Shown piece by piece: positions 10,795 to 22,386 of a stretch of 64,000 nt of DNA. The notes beneath the pieces are model-generated. The model searched no databases and was not told the DNA's origin. It was given only the letters and a program-made list of their open reading frames with translations. This DNA is from Helianthus annuus (lineage: Eukaryota > Streptophyta > Magnoliopsida > Asterales > Asteraceae), in contig NC_035448.2 of NCBI RefSeq assembly GCF_002127325.2, positions 10,865,408 to 10,929,407 of the forward strand. Reading direction: 5' to 3'. Made by a program: the position numbers and the translations under genes. Every line of letters starts with the position of its first letter. Within the stretch, counting starts at the first letter, position 1.

Positions 10795-11847
10795 TAATAT
10801 GATCATAATAAAAATAAATGTTTATCCTTATCTAAATATTTATTCTTATCTAATATATTTGTTTAAAATTATTATTATTACTAGTATTAAACCCTTGCGT
10901 TGCAGCGGTTATTGTAAAACTGTGTTAATTAGTACCAATGCTATACCACTGTCAGCAACCACTAACACCAGAAAAACTTGTAAAAACAAATTAAATAAAG
11001 ACGAAAAAAATAACGTCGAGCGAAAAGCAGACGTAAAATCTTTGAATCACGAACGCTCGTTACAGAGAAATTAAAGCGAAACGTAAAACACAGAAAAAAA
11101 AATAACTAAGTCAATCCAGGACCCGCACGTTGGTCGAACTTGTTAAACAGAGAAAAATAGATATGTTGCGACGGGCCAGTCAAACGGGGAAAAATATATG
11201 AAAAAATATTGAACCCCACACGCATATTGCGGTGCATTAACTCACAAAATTTAGAATGAAACGAAAAACTTGGGAAAGATGATAAGTATGGTGGACCAAA
11301 ATTGAAAATAAAAAAGAGTTGAGATTAAATTGCAAAAGATGAAAAACTTTGGGTTAAAAGTAAAAATACAATGGGTCTAAATTGCAAAATTGAAGTTATT
11401 TATTAATCTTAGATAATGATAAAAATAAATGATATGTATATATTAGTTAGTAATATTATTATTAAAAGAAATTTATTAAATAACTATAAATAAAATTTAT
11501 GAGGTTGAAGGAGAGAATGACATGTGACATTATTTGTAGTCTTTTATTATAAGTTAGATTAGATTAGATTTAATATGAAAGATAAATAGGAAATTAATGA
11601 ACTTTAATGTACTATTTACTTATTATAACATTTTACTTTTTAAATATGTATTCTCAACTAATTTTTTGTTTAAAATTGTTATTAGTATTATTTAATATGA
11701 TCATAATAAAAAAATAAATGTTTATCCTTATTTAAATATTTATTCTTATCTAATATTTTTGTTTAAAATTATTATTATTATCTAATATGAGATATAAATA
11801 GGAAAATAAGGTGAGAAAAAAGATTTTCATTTATTAGTATAGGAAGA
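10478..11847 (-). mobile_element. Non-autonomous Helitron H3, minus strand, with a nested copy
   Basis: Read on the minus strand it starts TCTTCCTATACTAATAAATG (at 11847) and ends with the hairpin AACCCGTGTAATACACGGGG followed by TTTTAACCTAA (at 10478). Subterminal ATTTTAAACAAAAA blocks match H1 and H2. A (TTA)n microsatellite lies at about 10752-10793. The element is split by H4. Confidence 0.65.
10881..11568 (-). mobile_element. Helitron H4 nested in H3 (different family)
   Basis: The minus-strand 3' end reads CCGCTGCAACGCAAGGGTTT then AATACTAG, a hairpin and CTAG end of a second Helitron family. The 5' end is probably TCTAATCTAATCTAAC near 11568, but its exact base is uncertain. The interior is less AT-rich than H3 and has no convincing ORF. 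Confidence 0.5.
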
Positions 11848-13239
11848 TATGATTTTTAAATTTTCAATATTTTAACTAAAAAATCAACAAAATAAAATGT
11901 GTTTTAAAGAAAATAAGGAAACTCAATTTAAAATTTGAAAACAATAAATAATTTTAAATTAAAGAGATAATAAAACTAAATCAACTTATATTTTAAAATA
12001 AAAAATAAGAAAACTAATTTTTTTGAAATGTTAAAAGATGAGTCACGATTTCAATTATTAAATTAATTCGAAATGGTGAAAGATAAAATTGATATTTTAA
12101 ACAAAAATACATAAATATATAACTTTTATTTTAAATTAAATAAATACATATATTAAATAATGGGTTTAGCGAGGACTCACCATATAATGATGATATGTGT
12201 CCTCAATTGAGTTTCTTTTATTATAGTAGTAAGATAGATAATCTATCAAAATTTAAAAATTTAAACATCATATAAATAAATTTACTTTATATGTTTAATC
12301 AATAAAATATTTCAATTTTAGTATTCTGTTAACTACAAATCTGATATGTATGGATTATTTTGTTTATTTATTTACGTTATAAATTCTAATTGTAGCTGAC
12401 TTTGAGTTTGGGGAGTTTGGAAAGTGTGTTGGGTGCTTGAAGTTATCTTGTGAAATAACCCTAAGAAAACACAAAATAGTAGAGAAATGTAGACCAATCT
12501 GAATCAACAATATTGAATAGTAATTTTCCCCCCAAAGCAAATTTTGTAAATTAATATAGAGGAAATTACATGGTACCAAATGAATAAAATCTGTGATAAA
12601 TTGTATTACAGATATACTGTTTGAATATGTTTTTCATGTTTAATATGATAGAAATTAGTTATCAGATTTTTAGTTTTTTAAATAGTCTTTTATAAATACT
12701 CGTGTTCAAAATGTTTACTTTAAACTATTTGGCTCCAACTGTAGCATCTATATGTTTAATCTAGGGGTGATTTTATACTTTTGCATTTTACCTGTATAGG
12801 TGATCTTGTAGCTTGTATGTATTCATACTATGATTTTTATGGGGGTAACACTCCAACTCTCGCGTCTCGACCTTTATCTTTAGGTTAGAGATAACTTCAA
12901 CGCAATATCTAAACCGAAATTGCTATTATCAACCCATTTTAACACGAACCCATTTAACCTGATTTTTAAAACGGCCTACGCAAACAGGCCCACCCCGCTC
13001 ATTTTATCGTTGTTTATGCATATCAAGAGTTTAACCATACGAAAAAAAACTAAACGATGATCTTGTGTCCCCAATCTCAGAACTATTCCAATTTGAGACC
13101 TAAAAATGTCTTGAATTTGTGAATTTTGTTCGAATCATTTAAAATATTAACAATAGAAAGAAAATACACAAAAAAAAAAAAAAAAACAAAATAACCATTT
13201 TACATTAACGTATGCATGTACCCTTCAAGCCCAAATTCA
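11848..13239. other. AT-rich intergenic DNA, no gene seen
   Basis: This is mostly A/T with short ORFs only. About 12840-13015 is less AT-rich (AACACTCCAACTCTCGCGTC, then CAGGCCCACCCCGCTC) and may be an old repeat fragment. A poly-A run is at about 13170-13187. The last 200 bases are probably the 3' untranslated region of the EF-hand gene. Confidence 0.4.
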
Positions 13240-13722
13240 TTACAACGAGAACCCAAGTGAATCAGCAGCCGATCTAGCCATGATTCGTTGAAACTCCGTA
13301 AAGCTAATCACACCATCCCCATCCGTATCCGCGTCTCGAACCATTTCAGTCAGCTCGCGATACGTCAACGGCTGGCCCATTTTCGTCATGGATTTCGCAA
13401 GCTCAGCAGGCGTAATAAACCCGCTCCCATCCCGATCAAACGACTTAAAAATCTCAAGAAGTTGATGTTGATTCATTAATATATCTTCGGTCATCATTTG
13501 GGATGACATAGCATTCACCAACTCATCAAACTCGACTGTCCCGCTCCCATCGGAATCCATGTGGTTGAAGAGTTTGTGGATCTGGTCGCCGGAGGGTTTG
13601 AGGCCGAGCGAGCGGAGGAGGGCGGCCACCTCAAGGTGGGTGAGGGACCCGTCTTTGTCCAGGTCGAACCGGTTGAATATTTCTTGGAATTGTTTGAGTT
13701 GGTCCTCCGGCAACCGTGACAT
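13240..13722 (-). CDS. Calmodulin-like calcium-binding protein, four EF-hands (CML15/CML16 type)
   Basis: Intronless 160-aa protein starting MSRLPEDQLKQF. Four canonical 12-residue EF-hand loops are visible: D20-E31 (DLDKDGSLTHLE), D56-E67 (DSDGSGTVEFDE), D96-E107 (DRDGSGFITPAE) and D132-E143 (DTDGDGVISFTE), all with the key Asp/Gly/Glu positions, so all four should bind calcium. The linkers LLRSLGLKPSGDQIH and MTKMGQPLTYRELTEM are typical of the plant CML15/16 group. It presumably acts as a calcium sensor with unknown partners. The reading frame is open upstream to 14010, but those 96 residues are low-complexity and unlike family members, so the internal ATG at 13722 is preferred. Confidence 0.92.
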   Translation of the reverse strand: MSRLPEDQLKQFQEIFNRFDLDKDGSLTHLEVAALLRSLGLKPSGDQIHKLFNHMDSDGSGTVEFDELVNAMSSQMMTEDILMNQHQLLEIFKSFDRDGSGFITPAELAKSMTKMGQPLTYRELTEMVRDADTDGDGVISFTEFQRIMARSAADSLGFSL

Positions 13723-13725
13723 GGT

Positions 13726-13860
13726 GGAGATGGTGGTGGTGGTGGTGGTGATGTTGGTGATCTCTAAATGATTTGATTGGATTGGATTGGTGGTGATGTT
13801 GTTGATCTCTAATGGATTTGATTTTATTGGTGGTGATAGAGGGCGGAGGGTGGTGGTTAA
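13726..13860 (-). repeat. Duplicated leader with GGT microsatellite before the EF-hand gene
   Basis: A (GGT)n run at about 13733-13751 adjoins two copies of a unit of about 50 bp containing TTG.TGATCTCTAA.TG.ATT (from about 13753 and 13799). This is leader sequence of the minus-strand gene, and the repeats explain why the frame stays open there. Confidence 0.7.
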
Positions 13861-14040
13861 TGTTGGTGGTAATTGGTAAGGGGAATAATTTCGGGGTATG
13901 CATGCATGTATTGATGGAGAATTATGCAATGGATGATCACCGTTCAATAAGTTGGGAGTAAATAGTAAATAGGTAATAACCATGATTTGTGGGAGTTTAT
14001 TACTAACCATGATTAGGAAAGTTATTCTAATAAATTATCT

Positions 14041-14320
14041 ATCCAGTTAATATCGGTTATATCGGTCTCCTAGTAAAATATCGGTCAGGATAAGGATATC
14101 GGTACGAATATTATCAGCGATATTGACTGATATAATCGATATTTAACCTATTTAGCCGATATATCACCGATAGTTGATTGATATAACCGATATATTACTG
14201 AATCATTAGTGTTAAATTGTTATATATAAATTCTGCATTATATTAAAATTACCGATATCTCACCGAGATAACCTATATCTCAAATATCGGTCATTCACTG
14301 ATATCCGATGACTGTATAGT
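14041..14320. repeat. Cluster of CGATAT / ATATCGG inverted words
   Basis: More than ten copies of ATATCGGT or its reverse complement occur in 280 bp (for example 14051, 14079, 14097, 14155 and 14285) in both orientations, giving many overlapping small hairpins. No terminal repeats or target duplication could be fixed. It could be a decayed MITE with subterminal repeats. Confidence 0.5.
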
Positions 14321-14594
14321 AAATTATGTCGAAATGAAGAATTCATATTTCTCAAAACTTTTAATTATGTTTAATGATTTTGTCACAAATTTGCCCTGCT
14401 TGTAGTGTGCACATATAATGTCTATATGTGTGGGCGTTCGAGGGGCAAAAGTGAAATGGTACAAAATTTAACGTTATCTTACCAATTTCGTGAAAATAAC
14501 ATTAAAAGCGACGGATGGTTAATCATGCATCATGTGGTGGCGTTGATAGCTGAAAGACACGGGGGTACATGCACTAATCGGTCTCTGTCCCGAT

Positions 14595-14775
14595 GGTTTG
14601 AGTGTTATGTGCCTTAGGTCCAAGGCTTGATACAAAACTACAATCGAACCGGAGGTCTCACTGGAAGCAGTCTCTCTATTCCTACAGGGTAGAGGTAAGG
14701 CTGTCAACATCTACCCTCCTTAGACCCTATCTTATCTTTGTTATTTGTGGGATTTAGTGAGTATGAGGATGATTT
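14595..14775 (+). mobile_element. SINE-like fragment (Au-type 3' part)
   Basis: GGAAGCAGTCTCTCTATTCC, then GGGTAGAGGTAAGGCTG, CTACCCTCCTTAGACCC and TTTGTGGGATTTAGTG match in order the body of the common plant SINE usually called Au (recognised from memory). The internal promoter part is poor, so the copy is truncated or decayed. Confidence 0.55.
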
Positions 14776-14841
14776 TTTCAGAAATCAGTTTGTTTGACTT
14801 TAGACCCTTGAATAAAAAGTGAGGTATACATAGTTGATGCA

Positions 14842-15300
14842 TGATGAGGATACGTCCTTGGTCGGACCGTATCATCAGCAGACATAGAACCGAGTCTCAT
14901 CGCATAAAGGTCGGATCGCATCACATACCGTAGATGGAACGACCAAATACATTGGTACGCCATAACTAACTGGGCCCCACGGCCATAACCGCCATGACAG
15001 TGACTGGTCCGGCCCTAACTAACTCGCCACATCAGCATACCCAAAGACTATAAATACCCCACTTAGGACTCCAAAAAGGGGTAATCACTACTTTCTCTCT
15101 CTAAACTCTCCTCTCTCTCTCCCTGACCTACTTTCTCCTCACAAATACTTATTCTCACACCCGAGCTTGGTCACAGAGAAGCCCCCCTTCCTGTGACGAG
15201 GCTAACGGTGTGCTTGTTTCCTTGTGATCTTGCAGGTTCTTGCTAGGTGATCTGAAGTTCTCACTCTAACCAGGTCTGACCAACTGGTTTTGAGTCTTCA
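14842..15300 (+). repeat. E1 5' LTR
   Basis: It begins TGATGAGGATACG and ends GTCTTCA. A TATA box TATAAATA at 15049-15056 is followed by a CT-rich stretch, as expected for the start of the R region. Confidence 0.95.
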
Positions 15301-15359
15301 GTGGCGCCATCCCCTCGAATTCACTTAATTCGTTTTGTTAACTCTGTTTATTCCAAGAC

Positions 15360-16967
15360 ATGGAATCCACAACAGCTGCTCCCACAAACACTTTCCCGTC
15401 GTTCAACGACATCTGGGAAGGAAACGTTGCCCCCACAACTGCCTCAACAGCAGTTGCCACCGCAGCGACTTCAATAGGAACAGCGTCGGCACCTCCAGCT
15501 GCAAGTTCTGTAATCACGAGCTCTGTCACTACGCTCTCGGTTACTGCTCCGGTTGCTACACCGCTACCTACTTTTGACAATGCTTTCCTATTGCGGAACG
15601 CCGACCTGTTACGACAACTACAACAGCGAGAAGAAATGTTGCAGAGTCTCCGCACGAACTTGTTCAGCAATGTCTATCCAGAGAATAATCCCGTCTCCAT
15701 CGGAGCTTTCACCTCTGGATCTATGGTAAGTTCTACAATCTCCACTCCCATAACATGTGTTGCACAATTCTCCTCGTTTACGAATGCTTCGATGAATAAC
15801 GGTCTCAATGACCTGTTTCGCCCGGGATCTATGGGTCTGAACCCTCAGGATCAGGAGTTGATCATGCCATATCATCCCACATCTATGACTTCTCAGTTAA
15901 AGTTCACGATGCGGATTGTTAATGCCCCACTCCCGGCTAAGTTAAAGATGCCCCCCACACTGAAATTCTATGATGGTACGTCCGACCCGGACGACCACAT
16001 GTTCGCATTCGCCAGAGCGGCTAAGGTCGAAAAATGGCCCATGCCGGCTTGGTGTCACATGTTCGCTCAAACTCTCACCGGATCAGCAAGAGTATGGTTC
16101 GATGGGTTGCCAGAAGGATCGATTGATCACTTTGAGGATTTCCGGCGTATATGTTTGCAAAACTTCTGCCAGCAGCATCGTTGCAAAAAAGATATTACCG
16201 AGGTTCACCACATAAAACGCTGCGACGGAGAATCCGTAGAAGATTTTATAGATCGCTTCAATCGGGAAAGCATGCAGATAAGTGGAGCGGTCAACCAGCT
16301 CCGAGTCTCCGGATTTTGTCAAGGAGTACGGAACAATCAGTTAGTGGAAAAGCTCCATGAAGATCTCCCAAAAACCATGGAGGTACTTATGGAGCGAGCT
16401 CGAGCCTTTGTTCGGGGAAAGAGTGCATGCGGTCAGCCGAACGAAACAGCAGCAAGAAGCGCCAAGGCTCGAACCACATCATGGAGACGGAACGCGTCAC
16501 CACCGAAAGATAGAAACAATAACTGGAACAGGAGTCGTGGTCCGTACCAGAAGTCAGATCGAAGCAATTTTTGAACCGGAAACGTGCGTTTTAACACCTT
16601 CTCCGAGCTAACAAAGTCGCCAAGTGAAATCCTTAGTACGGAAACCACCCGGTTTCCTACACCGTCAAAGCAACGACCTACCTCGGATAAGCACTCCAAG
16701 AAATATTGTGAGTATCACCGAGACAAGGGGCATACAACTGATGAATGTTGGGCATTAAAACAAGAAATCGAGAAGGCCGTACGATCCGGAAAACTCTCTC
16801 ATCTCGTAAAAGAGGTAAAAGATGGGAAGAAGTCCGCAACAACGATTGATAATCCAAACACCGAGGCTGGAATCAATATGATTCGGTCTACCGAACCAAG
16901 GGGTAAAACGATCAAACCAACATATGGCAGCTTGGATGCACCAACCAACATACTTTCCTCCGATTGA
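15360..16967 (+). pseudogene. E1 gag (capsid and zinc knuckle), broken
   Basis: The first part (15360-16574, 404 aa) has a low-complexity Ala/Thr/Ser N-terminus and then the Retrotrans_gag core (about 190-370: PPTLKFYDGTSDPDDHM, then ARVWFDGLP). An in-frame stop at 16572-16574 interrupts it. The same frame continues at once to 16967 with the knuckle CEYHRDKGHTTDEC. Gag packages element RNA into particles. It starts 60 bases after the LTR and reads directly toward the protease, which lies in another frame. Confidence 0.88.
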
Positions 16968-17627
16968 TCCGGAAGATGCTCGGGACGGACCAATCATGAT
17001 ATCAGTCGTAGTCGCAGGACACTTGGTCCGGCGAATTTATGTGGACGGAGGAAGCGCCTTTGAAATAATGTATTTACAGTGTTTCCAACAGTTAAACCCC
17101 CAGACGAAGAAGAGGTTAATCGAGGTGTCCACACCCTTAATAAGTTTTTCGGGAGAGGTGGTTCGTCCGATAGGGCAGATTACCCTTCCGACTACATTTA
17201 AAGATAGTGACAGGAGCAGAACCGTTCAACTAACCTTTCTGGTTGTTGGAACTCACTCATCCCATAACATAATACTCGGACGACCTGGGCAACGAGCTCT
17301 CGGGGCGATTAGCTCGACAATACATGGTGCCATTAAATTCCCCACCGAAGCTGGAGTCGCCACTATACTTTCAGAATCAAATTCGTTTGTAGCTGAAGTA
17401 AGACACGCAGCAGAAACAAGCTCCAAAAAGTCTGAAGTACCCACAGAACTCGGGGCGATCAACCCGGATTATCCCGAACAGCAAGTGGCTATCGGCGCCC
17501 AGCTCCCAAAACGAACGAAGAAGCTCCTGTGGGAATTGTTGAGTAACTCGATAGATGTTTTTGCGTGGAAGCACTCCGATATGCAAGGGGTTCCCAGGTC
17601 CATGGCACAGCACCACCTGAATGTAAA
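16924..17627 (+). pseudogene. E1 aspartic protease region, shifted frame, cut by E2
   Basis: It overlaps the end of gag in a different frame, a frameshift relative to the usual gag-pol fusion. The retropepsin core is visible: IYVDGGSAFEIMY (active-site D with GGS in place of the common TG), then NIILGRPGQ. After the linker toward RT (WKHSDMQGVP) the frame is cut at 17627 by E2. Counting the 9476-bp shift, the frame continues exactly into the RT after E2, so this junction was intact before E2 came in. Confidence 0.85.
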
Positions 17628-20062
17628 TGTAACAACCCGGAACTTTGTGCGTTGTTGCTACTCGATACACTCGTTACGCCTAGCACCAGAGATTCGGATC
17701 ATAATGTAACTATATCAGATATATCGCTAAATCGAAGTATAATCGAATGATTACGCATATTCTATCGCTATTACAAACCTATTTTCATAAATTATAACAC
17801 TCACGATGATGTTGAGTGAGGGCTTAACCTACCCTCCTCGATAACCGTGAGGTGTCAAAACGTAAACAGGCAACGCTAACAAAGACTATCGGGTGAGTAC
17901 CATGTCTCCAGCCATCGTGACGATGACGGCAACACGAGCAAGTAGTGCCCCGATAATCATTGTGGCACATCACATCGAAGAACGCACTCGAAGGCACGCG
18001 TAACTCGATCATCACACCGAATATTGGATATATAGATGCGTATATGCGACCCTTTCTGTGATTAATTATAATAAATAAATAAATAATACTATAAATATAT
18101 GAAAACGTGGCCCAAACTATCGCAACGCACCAAAAAAGAGGATCGAAAGGCTTCCGTACGGACGGGCCAGCCAAACGGCTGGGCCAGTCGATCGAACGGA
18201 CCAGCCGAACGGCTGGGCCGGCCCATCGAACGGCCAGCCGATCGGCTGGGCCGACCGATCGGACAGGCCAGCCATTCGGCTGGGCCGGCTGATCGAACGG
18301 GTCAGCCGATCGGCTGGGCCGGCCGATCGGATAGGCCAGTCGGTCGGCTGGACCGGCCGATCGAGTGGGCCATCCGATCCAGGCCACCTCTCCTCCTTCT
18401 TCCTTCCCCCTTGCCTATAAATACCCCATTCACCTCTCAAACACTTGTTGTTGTTGCTCGACCAGGACGTTCTTGACCACTTTTCTCTCGATTTCACCTG
18501 ATTCTTGTAAGTTTTCAACCCAAATCTTGTACTTCTATAATCTATATTCAATCCTACACCTTTCTACCTTTCAAATTCCAACTTTCAACCGTGAAATCTC
18601 TGGATTTTGGGGCATTCTAGGGTGATGTCACCATGAAGTTCTTATGAACTTCAAGAGAAATGTCATCCCAAGCAAGAATGACTCGGATCCAGGTGATTTC
18701 CAAACGTTTTCGCATAAATCTATCAAAATCCATGTTTTCTAAACAATAAATTGTGTGATTTCTATGAATATGGGATGATTCAAGGATGATGTCATCATAA
18801 GGTTCACATGAACTTCAAAGGTGACCTCGTTCTTACCATAAACAGCTCGGATCTAAGTGGTTTCACATGTTTTCATAACAATCTTACTCAAATAGATGAT
18901 TACCTAGGCAAGGTGTGTGTGTTACGGGTTAAACACAGGAAAGACCATCAAGAACGGCCAAATCTGATGGAACGGGGTGATTCCCGGCCGTTAGAACGAG
19001 TCGGAATTGATGGGATTTCAGTTGTTTAAACACAACGACACCCCACCTCAGTCAATCACCCGAAAACTTTTTAGAAACCCATCAGGTGTGTCATAATCAG
19101 GACAACAAACGAGACTCAACCGACCAATCGAACAACATGCTAACCGATCGGCTAGCCTACAACCGACCGGACCAACACGTCCAGCCAACCAAAGAAGCCA
19201 CTCGATCGAACAAGTCGTTCGATCGAACAACCTGTTCGATCGAACAGCCCATTCGATCAGTGACCCATTCGGACCACCCACCAATCCAATCAAGCTTTGA
19301 GAATTTCGTTTAACGCACCATCAAACGCTCATGTAAACAGTCTGCAACCAGGATAATTCAAACGCAATCTCGACCGATCCAAATCAAGTCGTGTTCACAC
19401 GTCAACTACGCGATGTGAGTATACTTGACCCCTTTTTATCGAATTTGGGTGTAACATACGTTCCTTATAAATCGAACTTATCAAACGAATAATTCAAATT
19501 GTCAATTTATCACTTGCGAATAACTGTATGCATAGATATACGTGATGCTAGTTGCATATATGCTAGGACTTATACTCGTGACGTCCCACCACGACTAGTA
19601 TAGTACTATTGCGCCCGACGGGGTCTAGTTATGCCATCGAAGAGTCGAGCATCGAGGACTTAGATGGTAGTATCAGTTTTGTGAGTATATATGTCGTGTA
19701 TTACGTTTATGCATATGGAAATTCGCAGCACATTTTAATCTATTATTCTATTACATATCAAACCTGTATACTCGCCAATACTTTTGTATTGGCATTATTT
19801 TAACGTATGTTGTAGGACTAGTTGAAGCCTACATCAAATCAAGCTAGGAAGTCTAGAAACTCACCTAAAATCTAGGTTGTCGGATTTGAATTGTTCGAGA
19901 GGACAAGAAATCTGTGATGACTTATGTGATTGTATTATTTGTTAGTATGGGATAACGAATGTAATAAATATTATCGCAATATAGTTGTTATGGATTCCCT
20001 AGAGCAATCTGATTCGCCTAGTGCCGCGCCCCGATGATTCCGCCATCGGTTGGGGTGTGACA
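17628..20062 (+). repeat. E2 5' LTR
   Basis: It is 2435 bp. It holds a GC-rich array of GGCCGGCCGATCGG-like words (about 18160-18372), a TATA box TATAAATA at 18416-18423, and a second array of CGATCGAACA words (about 19195-19255). Compared by eye with the 3' LTR there are about 55-65 substitutions plus small indels, including a 20-bp duplication present only in the right copy near 26165. Confidence 0.95.
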
Positions 20063-21249
20063 GATTGGTATCAGAGCCATAACTATAGAGAATTAGGCAA
20101 GACTCGACCTAGTCTGGGTCGACGTCTTAGAGAACGACCTAGTCTATAGTCTAAGCACCCACAGGCTGCCTCGTACGAACTCAATAGGGTTTGTATTGCG
20201 CCTACCTGATGCTTCTGATCGAAATCGCAAAAACTATGACTTTGTGTGAGCCCCGCATACTACAACTTCACACGAAGAAGCCTTTCCTAAGGCTGGAATA
20301 CTACTTAGCCTTTCCTAAGGCGGACATAATACACATGTTTTCAAAAATACTCGCATCTCACAACCGAGCGATCCAGTCGAGACCAGGTGTGAAAACCAGT
20401 AACTCTCGATAGGATTGCTCACTCAGCGCATTTTTCTAGCACGAGAATCTTTCGCTGAGTCAGGAGTGACATCCATACCTCGACGAAAGCCTCCCTTTCG
20501 AAATTCTAGTGGAGCTCTCGGATTCATTCGATAAGCGTAACCACAAATTGGGAACAAAACTGTTAAGTCAGGGGTGAAACCCGTACCTTAATGAACCGTT
20601 CCACTCCCTAAAATATTTTTCAAAAAGCTCTCACCAGGGACTCGACCATCACAATGACTCGAGCCACGCGATGACTTGGAGGATGAATGCCATGAGCTGC
20701 ATCCCAGTGGAAGCATAAATCTGCAGAGTCAACGCGTGTGCACGAACTTGTTAGGTGTGATTTAGTTACCTTGGGTAGTCGACGCCTAAACACCCGAGGC
20801 ACTCCGAGTACTTTACTAAGCCTACAACTCGCCGGATTTACGATTTGATGAACTCAATTACGTTTTATGTGTTTAAATGCGATTATCGATTTTTCGCTCC
20901 CTGTTTCACAAAACGCACAACTCGCACAGCCATCGCAATCCAAAACAAAGACCGAATGTTCGCAACAAAACTAATGTCTAATTACCCGCTTTTCTCTCGC
21001 ATTCTCTCTCTCAAGGCGTCCTCGCGCATTCTAAACCATAATATATGTGTGTAAGTATGAACTACAACTATCTATATCTAAGTACAATCAAGACATAGTG
21101 TGAAAATCTAGGAACTTTCGTATCTCCTGTGTGGCTCCTATGTGAAGACTATTTATATTGCACGTTACAAGTTTCGACCGCGCTCAATCGCATCGTAAAC
21201 TCGAAATCATTATGATCGAATCTCATTCCAAATCTCTCTCTGTCTAGAT

Positions 21250-22386
21250 GCCTTCCAACAACTCTATCTCGAGACGAATAGCTAGGAGAAGAGCCAAATG
21301 AAGCGCCGACAAGAGGATTGCCTCGCTCGTGATCAAGGAAGTGGTCAAGCTCATTCCTCAAATTGTCGTTCAAGTGCACTCTCTCAGCAACGCTCGAGCC
21401 GCGAAGGACTCTAAGACGGAAGAGCCGCAACCTACTTTCCTCTACAAACACTTCAAAGCCTGATGGAATTCACAGGTGAAGGAGGTGTGACCCAACTGCT
21501 CCAGTGGTTCGATTCTATCGAAGTCACTCTTCGACAAAGTGGGTGTCCCGATAGTTTCCGTACTACTTGTGCTACCGGGGTATTTCAATCACGAGCACTC
21601 GACTGGTGGACCGCCGAACGCAACAAACGTGGGATCTCCGCAGCTTACGCCCTCTCTTGGGACGAGCTGAAGGAACTCATAAAGGAAGAATATTATCCCC
21701 CTCATGAAGTCCAGAAGCTAGAAAACGAATTTTGGGAAATCAAGCAAACTGAAGGTGACAATGCTGACTATACAGCAAGGTTCAAGCAGCTTAGTGCAAT
21801 CTGCCCAAGTCAAGTTGACATTCCAAGGAAAGCCATCGCGAAGTACCTCCGCGGCTTACCTGAGAGTGTGGGTGATTTTGTAGAAGCTGCAAGACCTGTT
21901 ACCATCGAAGAAGCCTACAGTCTAGCCGCAGAGATCAACAGTAAACGAGTCTTGGACGGGTTCTTCTCCAAGAAGCCTGTCAAACAAGCTCATCAAGCAA
22001 TCATCATCAACTCATCCGACGAATCCTCTGGAGAATCGGTCGATGGTCCATCTGATAGCTCCTCTGAAGGATCTCCTAAGGATTGCTCCGACAATGTCCC
22101 CGCCAAATCATCAAGCGAATCCGACAACGACACTGCATCATCTCAGGAAGCGCAACCTAGCCGCAAACGAAAGACCGTGAGCCCAGACTCTTCAACAACT
22201 GGACTGCCGCAACCCGAACCTCTCCAATCAGTCCTAGTTCAACCAAAACGTGCTTACAATGGGCCTCATCCCCTGTGTTTCACGTGCACGTATCATCACC
22301 CGCCAGAAGCAAATTGTCGCTATTGCACAAATTGCAACTGGTATGGTCATCATACACGGCGCTGCCGCGCAGGACCACAACTCTGA
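21250..22386 (+). pseudogene. E2 gag with double zinc knuckle, N-terminus broken
   Basis: The main open part (from 21463, 307 aa) has the Retrotrans_gag core (TGEGGVTQLLQWFDSIEV, then YYPPHEVQKLENEFW), an acidic Ser-rich linker, and two knuckles CFTCTYHHPPEANC and CTNCNWYGHHTRRC. The natural N-terminal part starts near 21250 (MPSNNSISRR) and has an in-frame stop at about 21298 and a frame change at about 21460, so this copy does not make full-length Gag. The knuckle pattern is like chromovirus-type gypsy elements. Confidence 0.85.

Noticed and set aside
13723..14010. In-frame 96-residue N-terminal extension of the EF-hand protein
   Set aside because: It is low-complexity (Thr, Pro, Ile, Asn), arises from a repeated GGT/GATCTC leader, and family members start at the internal Met; treated as untranslated leader.
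18117..18551. Minus-strand frames of 140-190 codons in the E2 LTRs (also near 25125)
   Set aside because: They come from the GC-rich palindromic array, have Arg/Pro/Trp repeats only, and are present in both LTRs in altered form.
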